DNA of 64,000 bases from contig OX421964.1 of the NCBI GenBank assembly GCA_949128115.1, forward strand, positions 44,060,601 through 44,124,600. Direction: 5' to 3'. The translations under genes and the position numbers were made by a program. Below, in pieces: positions 45,568-56,455 of this stretch (the stretch's first letter is position 1; each line of letters begins with the position of its first letter). The DNA comes from Anaspis maculata (taxonomy: Eukaryota; Arthropoda; Insecta; Coleoptera; Scraptiidae). A model generated the notes under the pieces. The model was not told the DNA's origin and searched no databases. It saw only the letters and a list, made by a program, of their open reading frames with translations.

Positions 45568-45717
45568 ATAGTTGTCGTGAGATGGTTCACGACTATGCAC
45601 TGGTCGCAAACAAAAATGATAGAAATAAAAATCGAGCACATGCAAATATGAACAAATTGGGAATATAATAATTCATATGATCGTTAGTATAATTGTGGTA
45701 TGTATCTGCTTACCGCC

Positions 45718-45955
45718 AGTAGAGTTAACGGCACACCAGAGGGACCTGTGAGCGGGGTTGAACAGAAAAACCAAAATCGTTTCGGATGAGTTCATGTGTT
45801 GAAATAGGGAAAGCAACACCGTCAGCTGGAGTGCTGGACCATTACCAGGTCACAGGCGAACTCAAAATCCTGCTGCAAATCTAGGTGCGCCACTGGATAA
45901 ACTCAGTTCGCGCAGTTAGGCTCCGCTCACAGGTCCCTCTGGTATCCCGACTACT
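45718..45955. mobile_element. Small TIR element (MITE-like)
   Basis: AGTAGAGTTAACGGCACACC plus AGAGGGACCTGTGAGCGG at the left is inverted as CCGCTCACAGGTCCCTCT and ending CGACTACT at the right. It is about 238 bp with a non-symmetrical centre. No clear target duplication. Confidence 0.6.
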
Positions 45956-45992
45956 CTAGCTGAAATTTCACCTATATGCCGTTCACGTTTCA

Positions 45993-46171
45993 AATTCAGT
46001 AGAATGACTTTTTGGAGCAAAAATCAGGTGACAAGCTGGGGGACTACGGCTAGGGCTGATGGCACCTGCAAAGTTTTGGTGCGAAACTATCAGCGGCCAT
46101 CAGCCGTATCTTCCTAGCGTTCCAGCTTGTCACTTTAATATTGCTTCAAAAAGTCATTCTACTGAATTTAA
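45993..46171. repeat. Imperfect palindrome
   Basis: TTCAGTAGAATGACTTTTTG at the left pairs with CAAAAAGTCATTCTACTGAA at the right. Further in, GTGACAAGCTGG pairs with CCAGCTTGTCAC and GGCTGATGGC with GCCATCAGCC. It lies directly after the small TIR element, with no definite duplications. Confidence 0.65.
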
Positions 46172-46359
46172 AAAGTGTACAAGATATAGATGAGAAATGT
46201 AATTGTTCCAGTTATTTTTAATCCAATAAGACAGCAAAAAATGAGGACGAGGTATAGGTACACTGGTCATCAATTGGAGTGGACGGCCGAAGCTCACACA
46301 CTGGATCCTTGAGGACTTTCAGTAAAGTATATCAAACTACATGCTTAACTAAGCATATA

Positions 46360-47341
46360 CAGGTTTTTTTTTTAAGAGGAAGAACCCACTTCGGATTTTT
46401 TGCCGACAAATTTTTTCACAGGAAAGCGTCGGAATAGGTCGATTTTTATTTTGAGGGGGACATCTAGGACACACATCGTCAAATTTCCATCTTCAACCCC
46501 TTCTCCCCCTCCTTACCCTACTTAATATTCTAAACAGCATTCTTCTGATACATCAAATTAAAGATAATAAAATTCTCTTTCTGGCAAACATATCCTGAAA
46601 TCGTTCAAACCATCCCTTACCCTTCCATAAAATTTTTCTTTGTTAATTAAAGGGAAGTTTCTCCCCTATTAACTGCCGATCCTTGAGAAATAGATTCTCT
46701 AGCAAAAACAGGTCGGTTCTTATTTCACATGGAACATTTCAGACACGTACTTGCCGAATTTTATCTTCAACGCCTTCGCCTCCCAACTAAGAGAATTTTT
46801 GAAAAGGTGGTTAAAAAACTTTGAATCATGTTTTACTGAAAGATAATTTTATTACCTTCAGTCTGATGTATCGCAAGGTAGATAGAGCTATTCGAAATTT
46901 TAAAGTAGGGTAGGGTGGGGGCGAAGTGATTGAAGATGAAAATTTGGCAATACGTATCTTAGATGCCTCTTTCTAAATAAGAGTCGACCTGTTTCCGCTG
47001 GAAAATCTATTTCTCAAGAATCGGGATTTAATAGGGGAAGAGCTTCCCTTTGATCAACAATGAGAGAATTTTGAGAAGGGTTGAGAAGTGACTTGAAAAA
47101 AAAGAAATATGTTTGACAAAAAGTGAATTTTATTTCCTTCAATTTGATGTATTACAACATAGGTAGTTTGAAATTCCAAACTAAAGTGGGGTGGGGGCGA
47201 AGGAGTTGAAGATAAAAATTTGACAATGGGTATATCCTAGATGTCTCTCTCAAAATGAGAACCGACCTGTTTCGGCGTTTTCCTAAGAAAAATTTTAGCC
47301 GCGAGAAATCTGGGGTGCGTCTCTTTCAAAAAATCACCCTG
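46360..47341. mobile_element. Long TA-flanked MITE, copy 1
   Basis: CAGG at the left and CACCCTG at the right, flanked by TA (46358-46359 and 47342-47343). The interior is an imperfect palindrome with diverged sub-repeats containing CTTCAATTTGATGTAT, GGTAGGGTGGGGGCGAAG and GACCTGTTTC. It shares these with 62107-62823 and with the truncated 26340-26645 copy. Non-coding. Confidence 0.75.
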
Positions 47342-47343
47342 TA

Positions 47344-48589
47344 GACAAAAATCCCGCTGAGTTTAATTTTTGTTTGCTATTTGCGATTTCGACGTCTCAA
47401 ATTCCTGGACTATATGCGGGGAGATTTGTATAGGGCCATCGGAAGAAATAATAATCTATATTTGCATCAAACGGTTTTAATGGAATGTTCTCTTCACCAT
47501 ATTATTGGCAAAAAAATACAGTGCATCGTCCGCATCAAAGAACCCAACGGAATTATTATTGTGCCCCCGACGTCCGCGACCCACTTGATGTTCATAATTA
47601 ATATTTTGACAACCGTCTTCGTACTGCAGCGATAAGCCATTAAAATCAACTGGCGGCAATTTTGATAAATTCCAACATAATAGCTCAGCCAGCACACCGG
47701 ATCAGACGGTGATAGCCCGAAGAACTAGACGAAATGCGATCCAATTTGCCTTCTCTGTTGTGTTCTCTTACGTTGCTGTTGTTGTTGTTGTTGTTGTTCG
47801 TTGTTCTTCTCTAACGTTTCTGCTCGAGTTTTTCGGTGTATATATGGCACATTATTAATGTGCAAATAATCGTATCGTGTGAATGGTGCTTCACGTGCTG
47901 CAGCTATCCAAGAATTCCGTTTTTGAGTCACGTTTATCTTGAGGACTTGAGATTCTTGAGCAAGATTACTTATGTTGTCGCCTGCAGCATCCAGTGCATT
48001 TTATGCAGTTTTGACGCGATAAGAACACACCTCGCGAAATTGGAATGAAAAAATTAAGAGAAAAAAAATGTATATAATTATTACAGCCATGTAATTTTTG
48101 TAATTATTTATCAATATAAGAATAAGTACTTACCGCAATGGTTTGCGTAATCTAAATATTTAAATAACCAAACTGATTGGCAGTTTACTTTCTTTATTGG
48201 TTTTTGTAGTGCCCTGTTTTGCAAAGTTGGGAATTGGGATCACGAAATGGTTGATTGATTCCAAGTAGTAAGACCAATTTGTATTTTTTTCTAACTTCGT
48301 GCCTTTGTTACTGGGTAAGGTACCTACTAGTCGGCACGTATTTGCTTTTTTCCAAAACTTCCCGGATAAGTATTGAACTTTATGTGTATAATCAGTTCAA
48401 CCGTTGTTTTTTAATAAGAGTAGCAATTAAAAAAACGTGTTGTATTGGTACGAAGGGTACCTGGTTCCTATAAAAGTGAAAAATTTTGAGATTACATGAT
48501 GAAAATTGGAGAACTTGAGCTTCTTTGGAGTGGAAATGTGATGTAGTCGACACGGGAAATCGTCTACCAGGGTTAGCGGTAACCACCAA
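47344..48589. other. No gene recognised; short (GTT)n repeat
   Basis: A GTTGTTGTT array lies at about 47775-47800, giving a poly-Gln string in the minus-strand open frame 47725-47931. The 47390-47720 part is of balanced composition and might be unique, but the overlapping open frames on both strands show no domain. Confidence 0.4.
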
Positions 48590-49535
48590 AAAAACCCAGT
48601 CCATCTCCCTACCTTACGGTGTGTCTAATAGGAAGCCTCGCCAAAGAAAAGGTCTTCGCAGCAATGAATCATTTTGGTACATTATTACAAAAAGTACACA
48701 TAAAACACGTACACACATACATACAATAAGAAGTATCGTTATTGTTTTGTTGTAAGCTTGGAAACTGTTTGGAACTTGCTTGGCAAAAAATTAATATTGA
48801 TGGTACTTACTCTAAAACTTCAATGGAGTGATATCGAAACATATTTGCCAAATGTGACCTGAGATAAAATAAGTAGTCATTAATGCAAAAAAAGGCAATG
48901 AAATAAGAAGAGAAACTGTATGTGACACGTACGGATACTTCTCATCTCCGATTTGCGGTAAAAATGGGAGATTATTCAACTAATTTGAAAGTTTGAAAGA
49001 CACGAGCAGAGCAAATGTTTGGAATAGGACCTTTCCGATGTAGAAATTAAGGGTAAATAGTTTCATCTCCATCATACCTATTTTACGTTATAGAGTAAAT
49101 GTGGCCAAAAGTCCGCACTTAGTTTTTTGAGCCCTCTCGCCAAGAGAGTTTTAGGTTTAGCATGTCGCAAAATCAGTCCTGAATACTTTGAACATTTGTT
49201 ATTCTATAGCAAATCACCCTATCTCTGTCAGTTGAGAACTGCAGCTAGAAAAAAATAGATAATGGCTTGCTTGATGCACAATGGGACTTTTGCCCCATGG
49301 GGTGGGGCAAAAGTCCAAAACGATGGGGTAAAAGTCCGAACGTATTATTTTCGATTTACGGTCCAGCATATCAATAAACGGCAAGCTTTTAAAAAAAAAA
49401 AGTTTATTCAAACAAGGAAATGTATCAAAATAAGAACAAAAGTAAAATTCTATAAAAAAAATAACAACATTAGATAATATTTTTAAAAATAAAAAGTAAT
49501 TAAACAAAAATCAAACTCTTTGGAACCAAACTGCT

Positions 49536-50753
49536 TTAACATAGGTCGCATACGAATGTTCCTCCTTCAAAGTTGGAGCAGCCTTCGTGCCACCATCTGT
49601 TGCAGCGTTCGCATCTAATCCAGTCTTCGTCTGGTGGTTCCTCGTAAATAGCATCGCAGGCTGGGCACACGATGTCTTCGTCCATTTGAGATGGCTGCTC
49701 TTCAACGGGTGGAGGAGTTGACAGTTTGTCATTTCCATTTCTTCTTTTTATAAGTTTTCTAGCGCTTTTTTTTTTCTCTCTTTCTCCAACTTCAGTTGCA
49801 TTTCTTTTTCCAATTCCTCTTTATTGGGCGTTGAGGTGAGAATTGTAGATGCTTTCCTCTTCCTCATTCTCTTTCGTTTCATGGACATTTTTGGCATTGG
49901 GATGATATCTGCCGGAGAGACCAGTTCAGAAGCATCATTTTGCTGAGAAGATTGGCTTTCCGGGGTAGAGGAAATGATGTTCGTTCTTGGCGAAGGGGTT
50001 CGTGGGATTGAGATGCACGCTCTCGAGGAAGATGGTTGAGGCATTGGACTGCATGCCATTGAAGTGGATGGTTGTGGGGACGGACTACGTGCTGCTGATG
50101 TGGATGGTTGTGTTGTTGGACTATCTATCATTGAAGTGTATGGCTGTGGAGTCAAACTCCGTGTTGCCGATGTGGTCAAGGGCTCGTTGTTCTCCTCACT
50201 TCCATCTTCGCTGTCAACTGCCTGGTCAGTAACACTTGACGGCAAAAAATCCTCATCACTGAAGATGAATCTATTCACTGGCACTATCCCACAAACTTTG
50301 AAAGCGTTCAAAGCTTTTCCGATTGTGCAGTTTTTCCCGTAAGCTTCTGCAAAGATTCCAGCAACCTCTGCTTGAGTTATGACTCGACCAGGATGATTCA
50401 CTAACCACTGATCGCACAACTGGCCGTAAAAATCTTTCAATGACTTGAAAAAACATCTATCGAGAGGTTGTGTCTTGTGGCTCGAATGAAGCGGAATGCT
50501 GAGCAGATGGATGTTCTGTGATTTACAGTAAGTAACAGCTTCCAATGTAACATGTGACGAATGGTTGTCTAGAACCAGTAATACCGGATTGCCTGCTGAA
50601 GCTCGAACATGAGTCTGGAAATGTTTTAGCCAGTGGACGAATAACTCGGAGTTTATGTAGCCAGAATCAGATATGTACATCACTGACTCAGGTGGTGCGC
50701 CCTGCAGCAATTCAGGTTTCATACGTTTACGGGGGTAAATCAATGCTGGTGGT
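49536..50753 (-). pseudogene. pogo/Tigger transposase, C-terminal half with PHD-type zinc finger
   Basis: Continues the DDE domain with YISDSGYINSELF, then VLLVLDNHSSH (second catalytic Asp) and QPLDRCFFKSLK (third Asp). After that come a long Ser/Pro/Thr-rich linker with about four imperfect PQPSTS repeats and a basic KRKRMRKRK nuclear-localisation-like run. The open frame stops in a run of about ten A residues (minus strand, 49766-49776). A one-base change there opens the following frame to 49536, which encodes a Cys/His-rich domain: CPACDAIYEE, CERCNRWWHEGC and VCDLC. That is a PHD-like finger (C4-H-C3 spacing) known at the end of some insect pogo transposases. The gene is broken by the insertion and the homopolymer shift. 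Confidence 0.88.
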
Positions 50754-51029
50754 GGATACATGAGGGTTCGACGCGGCCCGTTCGACGCCGAGATTGTTTA
50801 TAGCGACCGGTTTGACGCGGGACAGTTTGGCGCCATGTTCATTTCGCCGCCGGGACAGTTTGACGCCAGAAAATTTGACGCGAAGACAGTTTGACGCCAA
50901 TAGAATATACACTTTTTTTGTCTTTTTTTTTTTCAATCCAGACGACCCAATACCCCTGGGGTGCTAGGACGATTATTTGCGCGGACGGTTCTTCGCAAGC
51001 ATTGCGCCCGCGCATGACCGGGCTCATTG

Positions 51030-52240
51030 GGACTCCAAAGAACACTTGAAGACACAGGGGGCTCAGCGGGGCTTAAAATATTACAGGAAGGCCTGACGGG
51101 GCTCGCTAGGGCTCTAAACGACACTTGAAGACAAAAGAGTTCTCAGCAGGACTTGAAACGCTACTACGTGGACACAAGGTAGCGTAGGGCTCTGAATATC
51201 ACAAGAAGACCTGATAGGGCTCACTGGGGCCCCCAACAATACTTCAGGTGACAAGAGGGCTCAGCAGGGCTCAAATCGCTACAATGTAGACTGTAGACAC
51301 AAGGAGGGATAGGGCTGGAAAAACTCAAAAAAGAATTAAAAAGCTCAATGGGGCTCCAAACAATATTAGAAGACACAAGGAAGCTCAGCAGAGCTTGAAT
51401 CTGAATAATCAAGAAACAAGAGAGTATAGGGCTCTGAACATCACAAAAAGGCCTGACGGGGTCCATTGAGGCCCCCAAACCATACTTGAAAACACAAGGG
51501 ACTCAGTTGGGCTTCAAACGCTACTACATAGATACAAGAGAGTATATAGGGCCTTAAATATCACAAGAAAATCATCAATATCACATGACGCGTCTCACCA
51601 GGCCCCCAATGGTTCTTAAAGATACAAGGGGGCTCTGCAGGGCTCAAATCGCTACAGTATAGACACAAGGAGAGTAGGGCTTGAAATAACACAAAAAGCA
51701 TGAGAAGCTCAAGGGGGTCCAAATAACACTTAGAGACAAAATAGGGCTATGTAGGACTTCGACCGACACATTTGGACTCACAGGAGCTAACTAGAGCTTT
51801 GAAAACTAATACAAGATCGGAAGGGGCTCAGCAGGTCTACAATGCTGAAGACAGGCGGGCATAATAAGGCTCTGAGATACCTAACAAGGCCCAAGGGAGG
51901 TTTTTAAAACTCCAGAAACTTCGAGCTGTGCTTCGAGGATACCGATGAAGGTTCATCAAGATCCCAAACGACACTTGTAGAAGCAAAGGGGCTCGGGAGG
52001 TTTTAAAATGCGACGGTGTAAACACAATAGAGGAGGGAGCTTTGAATAACACAAAGAGGCATGCCAGGACTCGATAAGGGTAAAAAAAAACCTGAAGACA
52101 CAAGGTGGCTGAGTAGGACTTTAGAGGCTACAATTACGAGTATTGAGGTACAAAAAAGGAATGATAGGGCTCTGAATATCACAATCACACGGGGGCTCAT
52201 TAGACTCTCAACGGCTTTCGCAAAATCCAGAGCGGTCGCG
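51030..52240 (+). repeat. Degenerate ~120-bp tandem repeat
   Basis: About ten diverged units, each with the order ACACTTGAAGACACAAGG, GGGCTCAGCAGGGCTT, CGCTAC, GACACAAGG and AGGGCTCTGAATATCACAAG. The starts fall near 51041, 51121, 51237, 51361, 51481, 51610, 51725, 51808, 51970 and 52088, mostly 115-130 bp apart. It fills the centre of the Mutator-like element. It may have been captured as satellite DNA. Confidence 0.75.
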
Positions 52241-52443
52241 ATCATCAGTACGAAGACTTTGTGAAGGGAGTTGAGTTTACCCCAAAAAGACTAAAATACA
52301 AAAAGTGCGATGAAAGGATTCTGAAATTAGTTATAGAATTTGGTTCCAAAACTAATATAGAATACCTTAGAGGTCTGGCCTAAAATTTTCTAATACACTA
52401 ATTGACGAGGGGCAAACCGCTGGTCAAATTCTGTACACCAGAC

Positions 52444-52570
52444 TTCCTCCTCGTAAGGATTTCCCCCGGAATTCCTTCGGACTTCCTCGGACTTCCCCGG
52501 GTTTCCCCTGGAGTTCCCCCGGACTCCCTTCAGACTTCCCCTGGACTTCCTCCGGCATGTACACCAGACT
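52444..52570 (+). repeat. Short minisatellite, GGACTTCC unit
   Basis: Irregular copies of a 12-15-bp unit around GGACTTCC(C/T)C. Its inverse gives the Gly/Glu/Lys/Ser-rich repeats (GELQGKPGEVRGSP) in the minus-strand open frame, which are therefore a translation artefact. Confidence 0.75.
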
Positions 52571-53024
52571 TCCCAAGCGGTTTGCCCTCGCTAATTGAGT
52601 AGTTGGTGATATATTACAATAAATGTGGTTCTTTTGAAATACCACAGTTTTATTAACAATGCAGCATTTAGGAAAAACTAAGTTACGTCTTCTTGTATTC
52701 CGAAGCACTGGTGGTCCCAATGTGCCTTGCGGTGTCTCGGCAAATGGGGTTGTTAGTGAGGCGGTGTGTTGGCGATATGGTGGTTCGGTAAGTTGTCTGT
52801 CGGTGAAACGTCCGGTCGTCGAGTTCGGTGCAGGTGAAACGTCTATCTCCCGTAATTTTATGTCATTAAGGTAAAGTGGAGCCATAGAGTTTTTGATGGT
52901 TTTTTTGTTCTTGGCGTCAAACTGTCCTAGCGGCGAAATGGACATGGTGTCAAACTGGCTTGCGTCAAACTGGCCGCGTCGAACTGTCCGGCGTCAAACC
53001 GGCAGCGTCGAATCGTCCTGCCTC

Positions 53025-53656
53025 GCTGGTGGTACGTAATTACCACTAGCGCTAAAACAGCAGACCACGGTGATAAGTTGGCCTCTTTCGGCAGAGGAAA
53101 CCTTATTAATTGATCGTTTGCCCCTTTCTGCTACTACTTTTGGAACTTTATTAGGAACAGTTGTTATTCCTGTCTCGTCCATATTAAATACCCGACTGGC
53201 AGGGAATCGAAACTTGATCATGAGGTCCGTTAAATTGTCGAAAAATTTCTCAATCTGGATTCTGTTGAAACCCATCATCCTCCCGACGCTGGTCTTCTGG
53301 GGTGTCCTCAGTGATAAATTGTGTCTTGATAAGAAACTTTTTGTAAAGTCCTCTCCTGCTAATTGCGTTTCTTTATTGAAATCGTTTGGTATGTTATTTC
53401 GAACCGCAAACTGATAGGCTAAGCGTCGAAAGTTCTTCTTGGTTATTCCGTAGAATCTCAGGTCTAGCTGTTTGCAATGCTCAGCCAATTCCGCTTCCTG
53501 TTCAGCAGTAAAAGTGGATTTGAATCTTCCCAGTGATTTCACGCCGAAACCGAGCTTTAATCTTTTTCTCAAAGATGATTCGTCAACTCCGAATGCCTTC
53601 GCTATACTGCGCTTTGACTCCCCACTCGCTAGTCTTCTCTTTGCATCCTCAACCAT
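53025..53656 (-). pseudogene. pogo/Tigger transposase, N-terminal half
   Basis: The N-terminal helix-turn-helix of the pipsqueak/CENP-B type is visible (SIAKAFGVDESSLRKRL). Then comes a Tc5/CENP-B-like second DNA-binding region (about residues 45-130, with EHCKQLDLRFYGITKK and FLSRHNLSLR). The start of the DDE domain follows, with NMDETG, which contains the first catalytic Asp. The frame is open to the 9-bp target duplication of the nested element, where it is cut. The usual start a few residues upstream (RNYKRKTERK) is in frame after a possible splice acceptor TTTTTCAG near 53700. Apart from the insertion this half looks intact, so it was recently active on a genomic time scale. Confidence 0.9.
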
Positions 53657-54243
53657 TTCAGGTGTGATGGGTTTTCTTTCTGTTTTCCTCTTGTAGTTCC
53701 TGAAAAACTAGGTTTTCTTAATGGACACCTCATTTGTGACCGATTCAGATAATATTGGGGCAAAAGACCGCATGCGGCTTTTTACCCCAAGTGCATCTGC
53801 GGACTCTTGCCCTGATACGTGTTGACGATGGTTTGGGCATTACAGCGCCACCTATGTCTTGAGTTAGGAAATGGGTTCTAATACTATTCTGCAGCTTAGA
53901 TTGAGGTTACCTTTGTGATAAAGTGGCATGCTGTTATTCATGGACCAGAAAACATTACAGCTTATTGAAAGATCAACAAAAATTATATCAAGTCATGCGA
54001 TTTTACACTTACCTCATTTTCTCCGCTATATAAAACTTTGTTGGGTCGAAATAGGTACGCTCCATCCTTTCACTACGAGGGAACTGTAAATAACAAAACC
54101 GACTCCCACCGGATGCCTAGTTCGCCAAAATTCGGAATGGGACTTTTACCCCGGTGCGGACTTTTGGCCACATTTACTCTACCATTGTACCGTTGGGGGC
54201 AGTCTGAGCCCCATAGCTCGGCTAGCCTAAAAACGGGTGCCTT

Positions 54244-54275
<32 letters not shown>

Positions 54276-55206
54276 TAAAAAGCAAATATCTCATTATTTC
54301 TGTGAAAGATCAGCTTTATACGAAAAATGCCCACCTCAGTAGTAATGTAGAGCATTTTGCATATTAAATATGAGTGGCATGCGCGCACCACTTCTCTACA
54401 GTTGTTGGTTGCGTCAGGAAAAAAATCATATCTGAAAAACTATAAGTCCTAGATAAAAGTTTTTTCTTTCAAAAAAGGGCTTCAATCGCTGGTTATAGTA
54501 TAGAAAACTGTGAAAATTAAAAAAATTTCCTCTCTGATCTGAAAATCATGCTGCATTCATAGCCGATGAAAATGTTTCTAAACCTTATAAATCAATAATA
54601 AATCATTGTTTCTCAATCGCTCTCACACTGTTACAAAGGTATGGATATGTTCTCCAATTAAAAAAAAAATTAGGCACAAAGCTTCATTAGATACAAAGAT
54701 AGAAAGATATGATGATGGAAAGGCTGGCATCTAAGCGTTTTGTCTATTTTAAATGAGTTTCGCGAGTTATGCATTCTTTATTGTTGTGAGAGATTGTTTA
54801 TATTTGACCGATCATCTTCAAACGTCGCGTCGTCGGTATCAACCTGCAATAGTTGAGATTCGATTAGCGGAAGAATGAACTGGATATATCGAACCGTTCA
54901 AAAGATACGGAAGATTTAGGTGAATTTTGTTGAGAAACAAGGAACGAGGAACGAGGAAAAAAAATTATCACGAAATGAAAAAGCGGCCACAAATAGCCTC
55001 CGCCACTACGTCCGGCGTGGCTTGAAAATAATGCCGCGAGAAGCGGCAGTGTACTGGAGAAAATGGAATAGAAATGCCAGCTGCCTAGTGGCCTCAGCGA
55101 GGTGGAGAAAACTTACTCAGATAATACCCATAGACAATAATTCACAGATCGAACGAACTTACCAAGTGAAGTTCGATCCGAGTTATGCTACCATCTTACA
55201 GGAGAA

Positions 55207-55312
55207 GATCACAGTGTAGTACTCCTTATCACTCCATATTCTCGACGCATGATTTTGAAGTAAACTTTGTTGCTTCGCTGTTGGCTCTCCGGCTCGCTGG
55301 CAAAAAACTGTC
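55207..55312. repeat. DIRS-like inverted terminal repeat, 3' side of the gene order
   Basis: Inverse copy of 57765-57866. Both include GTTGGCTCTCCGGCTCGC and GCAAAAAACTGTC, with scattered substitutions. Confidence 0.8.
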
Positions 55313-55649
55313 TTTCTTTCACAGCAGTCGCAACTGAAAAGGGGTAAAAAGGCTTTTTTTCAAAAACAAAAACACAAATTAAATAATCATAAAAGTAAAT
55401 AATCAATAACAGAAGGATGAAATACTCTTCGCAATAATATCGTTTGAATAAGTTCTTGCTTTATAACAGCGATACCTACTGAGATATCGATGGTCAATAA
55501 CAAGGTACCAGGGGTTATCTTAACAATGATTTACAAAGCAATAACATAATAAGATAACAATAATGATACATTATGGTATGAGTAACAGGTAAGACAGCCT
55601 CGCTCAGAGAATTCATCCAGCTATTGCAATATACTTCTACCAAACTGGA

Positions 55650-56455
55650 AATTGTCTTTCAAGACTTAGCGGTCTGTTATAATATTGAGCAAAGATCATT
55701 GATTGACTTGACGCAAGGCTCTCGATGTTGTGGCGTGTCGCGTGCTATGTTCAGTAAAGATTGAAGTATCCAAACCGCTGTCCTTAAGGACGGCCTTTAT
55801 CCATCGAACTATTGTTTAGGCAGAAGCTGTTGGTGAGGCTCATTGAAGTAATGACCAGATTCTTTGTGCTTTGGCTTCATAAGTTTTCCTCCTTCTAAGC
55901 ATCAAGGCAGGTTACTACGCACAGCTCTAATTTTTCCCTGAGGAAAGGCAAACACAGCACTGGTTGAAAAAACAATTCTTCCTGGATCTTTTCGGGAATC
56001 TTCATTATTAGGCCATTCTCATTCCTCTCTGTGTTCAACAAAAAGGATCAAGGGCAGTATCTGTGCGCGGTGCGCAGTGATGAGAGCTAACAATTCAACT
56101 AGTTTGAATGTCAGCGACTGATGAGGCTCGTCTAAGTTCTCATTAGGATGAAACTTGCTTAGATGGTTTAGCACTACCTCATAATCCCAAATAACATTGT
56201 ACTTTGTTTCTTATAAGTCCCTTCTGAAAATCTCGTCAGGAAATGATCTTTACCCAAAGATGGAGAAAGGAGGAATGACAACGCAGATCTAGTCGTGTTG
56301 AGTGAGCTGTACGAGGCGTCTTCTTGGAATTGGGCTGTGAGAAAACTCACTACGTTGGCAACATTCCCGTTGATTACTTCTTTTCCCGATCGCTTCCAAA
56401 AATTCCACCATCGCTTCCACGTTGTCTCGTATTGTTTGAAAGTAGACGAAGAAAC
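55650..56455 (-). pseudogene. DIRS tyrosine recombinase relic
   Basis: The N-terminal SAM-like region is clear: STFKQYETTWKRWWNFWKR, then VANVVSFLTAQFQ and YSSLNTTRSALSFLL, as in DIRS-type tyrosine recombinases. After the stop at 56174 the next frame gives WDYEVVLNHLSKF and LTFKLVELLALITAHRAQ, which holds the first catalytic Arg region. Further stops follow, and the C-terminal HxxR...Y segment is not recognisable. Inactive. Confidence 0.75.

Larger units (their letters stand above)
50754..53024. mobile_element. Mutator-like non-autonomous element inside the pogo transposase
   Basis: A 9-bp duplication, GCTGGTGGT, lies at 50745-50753 and 53025-53033. The ends are TTCGACGC-bearing inverted repeats, followed inwards by arrays of a GACAGTTTGACGCC-like motif: about eight copies on the left (50766-50905), and the inverse on the right (52908-53018). 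The 9-bp duplication and long subterminal repeat arrays suggest a Mutator (MULE) type, an inference. The interior is a degenerate tandem repeat and a short minisatellite. The 173-codon frame at 52424-52945 has no known domain and its N-terminus is TIR sequence. Confidence 0.75.
49093..54179 (-). mobile_element. pogo/Tigger DNA transposon with nested insertion
   Basis: Terminal inverted repeats GAGTAAATGTGGCCAAAAGT at the left with the inverse at the right, flanked by TA (49091-49092 and 54180-54181). The unfilled site in copy A of the host repeat has a single TA. Subterminal repeats of the form GGGGCAAAAGTCC or GGGGTAAAAGTCCG occur inside both ends, likely transposase-binding sites. Without the 2.3-kb nested insert the element is about 2.8 kb, usual for an autonomous pogo. 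The transposase lies on the minus strand. Confidence 0.92.
48590..54994 (-). repeat. 1.3-kb dispersed repeat, copy B (inverted, split by pogo)
   Basis: Inverse copy of 34081-35366. The flanks of the pogo element, 48590-49092 and 54180-54994, join to give the same order as copy A. Outside these limits the two loci diverge sharply. A 30-base T run (54245-54274) replaces a shorter A/T run of copy A, so homopolymer length is variable. Confidence 0.85.

Noticed and set aside
51030..52240. CRISPR array
   Set aside because: Units are degenerate, ~120 bp, and vary throughout rather than having constant repeats with unique spacers; the context is eukaryotic.
52424..52945. 173-codon minus-strand frame inside the Mutator-like element
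   Set aside because: Its N-terminus is terminal-repeat sequence and its C-terminus is the translated GGACTTCC minisatellite; the middle has no recognised domain.
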